Below are positions 5,874 to 7,145 of a stretch of DNA of 7,145 nucleotides, in pieces. The notes beneath the pieces are model-generated. The model did not search any database and was not told the origin of the DNA. It saw nothing but the letters and a program-made list of their open reading frames with translations. Both the position numbers and the translations under genes were made by a program. The DNA is from Rhodospirillales bacterium RIFCSPLOWO2_12_FULL_67_15. GTDB lineage: Bacteria; Pseudomonadota; Alphaproteobacteria; Rhodospirillales; 2-12-FULL-67-15. The first letter of the stretch is position 1. Each line of letters starts with the position of its first letter. The stretch is taken from positions 1-7,145 of the forward strand of contig MIAC01000081.1 in assembly GCA_001830475.1 (NCBI GenBank), in the 5' to 3' direction.

Positions 5874-6595
5874 GGCTGCCCTCCGGGCGCGCAGGCGCCA
5901 AAACCAATAGACCCGGCGGCATCTTGCGCGCCCGGCTTATCGTTTTGGCGGCATGCGCCGCCGGCCCGTTCGCCGCCGAGCCCCGCCGCCGCGTCCTTCA
6001 GCCGATGCCGCGTCCAGGCGAACAAGAGCTTGTTATATTCCCCGGCCACCAGCCCGAGCGTGCCGGGCCAGGCCCACCAGTCCGCCTTGACGTGATCGGG
6101 AAAGACGGGATGGGGGATCACCGTCGCCGCAGGGATAGCGTGGCGGAATTCGAGCAGGCTGCGCGGCATATGGTAGGCCCCGGTGACGAGGCGGAGGGAA
6201 CGAAAGCCCTCGGCCTTCATCCAGGCCGCCGTCTCGCGCGCGTTGGCGTAGGTGTCGACGGCGTTGCCGAGCGCGACCCGGGCTTCGATCCCCGCCGGAT
6301 CCCGGCGCGCGAGTTGCAGCAGCCGCTGCACGTCCAGGCCCCGGTAAACGCCGGAGACGAACAGCTTTCCGGCCATCTCGCGGACCAAAAGGTCGAGCCC
6401 GGCGTCGAGCCGGCCGCTCCCGCCGGTCAGCACGACGACGGCGTCGGTCGGGCCGGCGTCGTCGGCGAGGCGATCGGGAATGAGCGTGGCGAAGCGCATC
6501 AGCCCGACGATCCAGAGGAGCGCGAGCAGAAGCCCAAGCGCGGCGCCGGCCCGGGCGAGTCGGGAAAACCGGGCGGGCGCGGCGTCCCCGTTCAC
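5870..6595 (-). CDS. DUF218 (YdcF/SanA/ElyC-like) membrane protein
   Basis: Starting at GTG 6595, the product has 241 residues. One transmembrane helix (about 15-33) is followed by a DUF218 domain: DAVVVLTGGSGRL (51-63), KLFVSG (77-82), TYANARET (115-122), RLVTGAYHMPRS (135-146) and GEYNKLLFAW near 186-194. Family members such as SanA and ElyC affect envelope integrity and peptidoglycan or lipid-carrier steps; the reaction is not settled. The frame is open further upstream to 6688, but that part only shadows ftsX. The GTG at 6595 overlaps the ftsX stop as GTGA and has GAGGA just before it. The last 35-40 residues, after the conserved domain, are Gly/Ala-rich with two Cys and look like a non-conserved tail. 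It lies between ftsX and plsC, and both junctions are four-base overlaps. Confidence 0.88.
   Translation of the reverse strand: MNGDAAPARFSRLARAGAALGLLLALLWIVGLMRFATLIPDRLADDAGPTDAVVVLTGGSGRLDAGLDLLVREMAGKLFVSGVYRGLDVQRLLQLARRDPAGIEARVALGNAVDTYANARETAAWMKAEGFRSLRLVTGAYHMPRSLLEFRHAIPAATVIPHPVFPDHVKADWWAWPGTLGLVAGEYNKLLFAWTRHRLKDAAAGLGGERAGGACRQNDKPGAQDAAGSIGFGACAPGGQP
5947..5962. repeat. 6-bp GC-rich inverted repeat in the 3' tail of the DUF218 gene
   Basis: GGCGGC (5947-5952) and GCCGCC (5957-5962) pair around ATGC. It lies in the poorly conserved tail of the DUF218 gene, about 75 bases before the plsC start. In DNA this rich in GC it may be chance, though an RNA hairpin here could influence the coupled junction. 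Confidence 0.3.
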
Positions 6596-7145
6596 AAGAT
6601 CCTCGCCAGCGAGGCCAGAACGGTGAACCGCGCGGTCACCATCGCCGTCAAGGCGACCATGAGCGGCAGCGCCCCGATCGCCGCCCAATGCAGGAGCGAG
6701 AACGTCACCTCGGGCAGCACGCCGCCGCTTTCGCGCCCAAACAGCGCGCCGACCGTCGCGAGGGCCGGCAGCGCGAGCATCAGCCCGATCGCGCCCCCTT
6801 TCAGCCCGAGCGCCAGCGCCCGGCCGGCGAACTGCCGGGCGATGTAGGAATCCCGGGCCCCGATCAGGTGCATGACCTCGATCGCTTCGTGGTGGATCGA
6901 AAGTCCGGTGCGGGTGGTGAAGATCACGGTTCCCACCGTCACCACCAGCACCAGGCCGAGGACGGCGAGCGCGGTCGCCTCGAGCGCGCGCATCAGCGCG
7001 AGCAGCCGGCCGAGCCAGGCGCGGTGATCGTCCACCGCCGTTCCGGGCGCCGCGCCCGCGAGCCGGACGCGCAAGGACTCCAGGTCCGGCCGGGCGCCGG
7101 GACGGGTGCGCACGTCGATCAGGCGGGGCATCGGAATATCGCCGG
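6592..7145 (-). CDS. ftsX: FtsX-like cell-division permease, 5' end cut off by the window
   Basis: The frame is open to the right edge and gives the C-terminal 183 or so residues; the ATG at 7131 lies inside the protein, because coding sequence continues before it (GDIP-MPRLIDVRT). The visible part covers the end of the periplasmic domain (PRLIDVRTRPGA, DDHRAWLGRLL), a transmembrane helix (ALAVLGLVLVVTVGTVIF) and the cytoplasmic loop TRTGLSIHHEAIEVMHLIGA typical of FtsX. Two more hydrophobic helices follow before TGA 6594-6592. FtsX pairs with the ATPase FtsE in the inner membrane and, through its periplasmic domain, controls peptidoglycan hydrolase activation at the septum. ftsE is expected just beyond the right edge. 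The next gene starts within its stop codon. Confidence 0.9.
   Translation of the reverse strand, partial: GDIPMPRLIDVRTRPGARPDLESLRVRLAGAAPGTAVDDHRAWLGRLLALMRALEATALAVLGLVLVVTVGTVIFTTRTGLSIHHEAIEVMHLIGARDSYIARQFAGRALALGLKGGAIGLMLALPALATVGALFGRESGGVLPEVTFSLLHWAAIGALPLMVALTAMVTARFTVLASLARIL

Noticed and set aside
6596..6688. Upstream start for the DUF218 gene at 6688
   Set aside because: The added residues are a shadow of the ftsX 3' end and precede the membrane helix with unrelated sequence. The GTG overlapping the ftsX stop has a ribosome-binding site.
5385..6847. Plus-strand open frames opposite plsC, the DUF218 gene and ftsX (5385-6095 and 5924-6847)
   Set aside because: They are antisense shadows without domains; the opposite strand carries three well-recognised, overlapping genes.

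Overview
The window is a piece of high-GC bacterial chromosome, most likely from an alphaproteobacterium of Rhodospirillales type. That assignment is inferred from base composition, protein flavour and the ftsX - DUF218 gene - plsC gene order; no rRNA or tRNA is present to confirm it. One gene (chaC, cut by the left edge) lies on the plus strand. All other genes lie on the minus strand, so the window is best read from right to left after chaC.

Left part (1-4255): the 3' end of a ChaC-type gamma-glutamylcyclotransferase gene converges on nrdJ, a vitamin B12-dependent class II ribonucleotide reductase. The nrdJ frame is interrupted, without any frameshift, by a complete 375-residue intein (2070-3194). 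The intein carries all splicing motifs and a two-motif LAGLIDADG homing endonuclease. It sits directly in front of the catalytic thiyl-radical cysteine (NP|CGE), so the reductase can only work after splicing. A good sigma70-type promoter for nrdJ lies in an AT-rich patch at 4059-4087, giving a short leader with no room for a cobalamin riboswitch.

Middle part (4256-5113): a type II toxin-antitoxin pair, made of a Phd/YefM-like antitoxin and a PIN-domain (VapC) toxin. The two genes overlap by four bases (GTGA). A near-perfect 22-bp palindrome overlaps the -10 box of the pair's own promoter and is the likely autoregulatory operator.

Right part (5127-7145): an envelope operon running ftsX (cut by the right edge), a DUF218/YdcF-like membrane protein, and a PlsC-type lysophospholipid acyltransferase. 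Each junction is again a four-base GTGA overlap, which implies translational coupling. FtsX normally acts with FtsE (expected just outside the window) in division-linked peptidoglycan remodelling. The other two products fit membrane-lipid and envelope work.

No CRISPR array, IS element, prophage or RNA gene was seen. The most notable item is the intein at the radical cysteine. Smaller oddities are a 16-bp repeat that duplicates the SKCA-stop end of nrdJ, a GC-only hairpin inside the nrdJ linker, and the basic N-terminal arm of the antitoxin.
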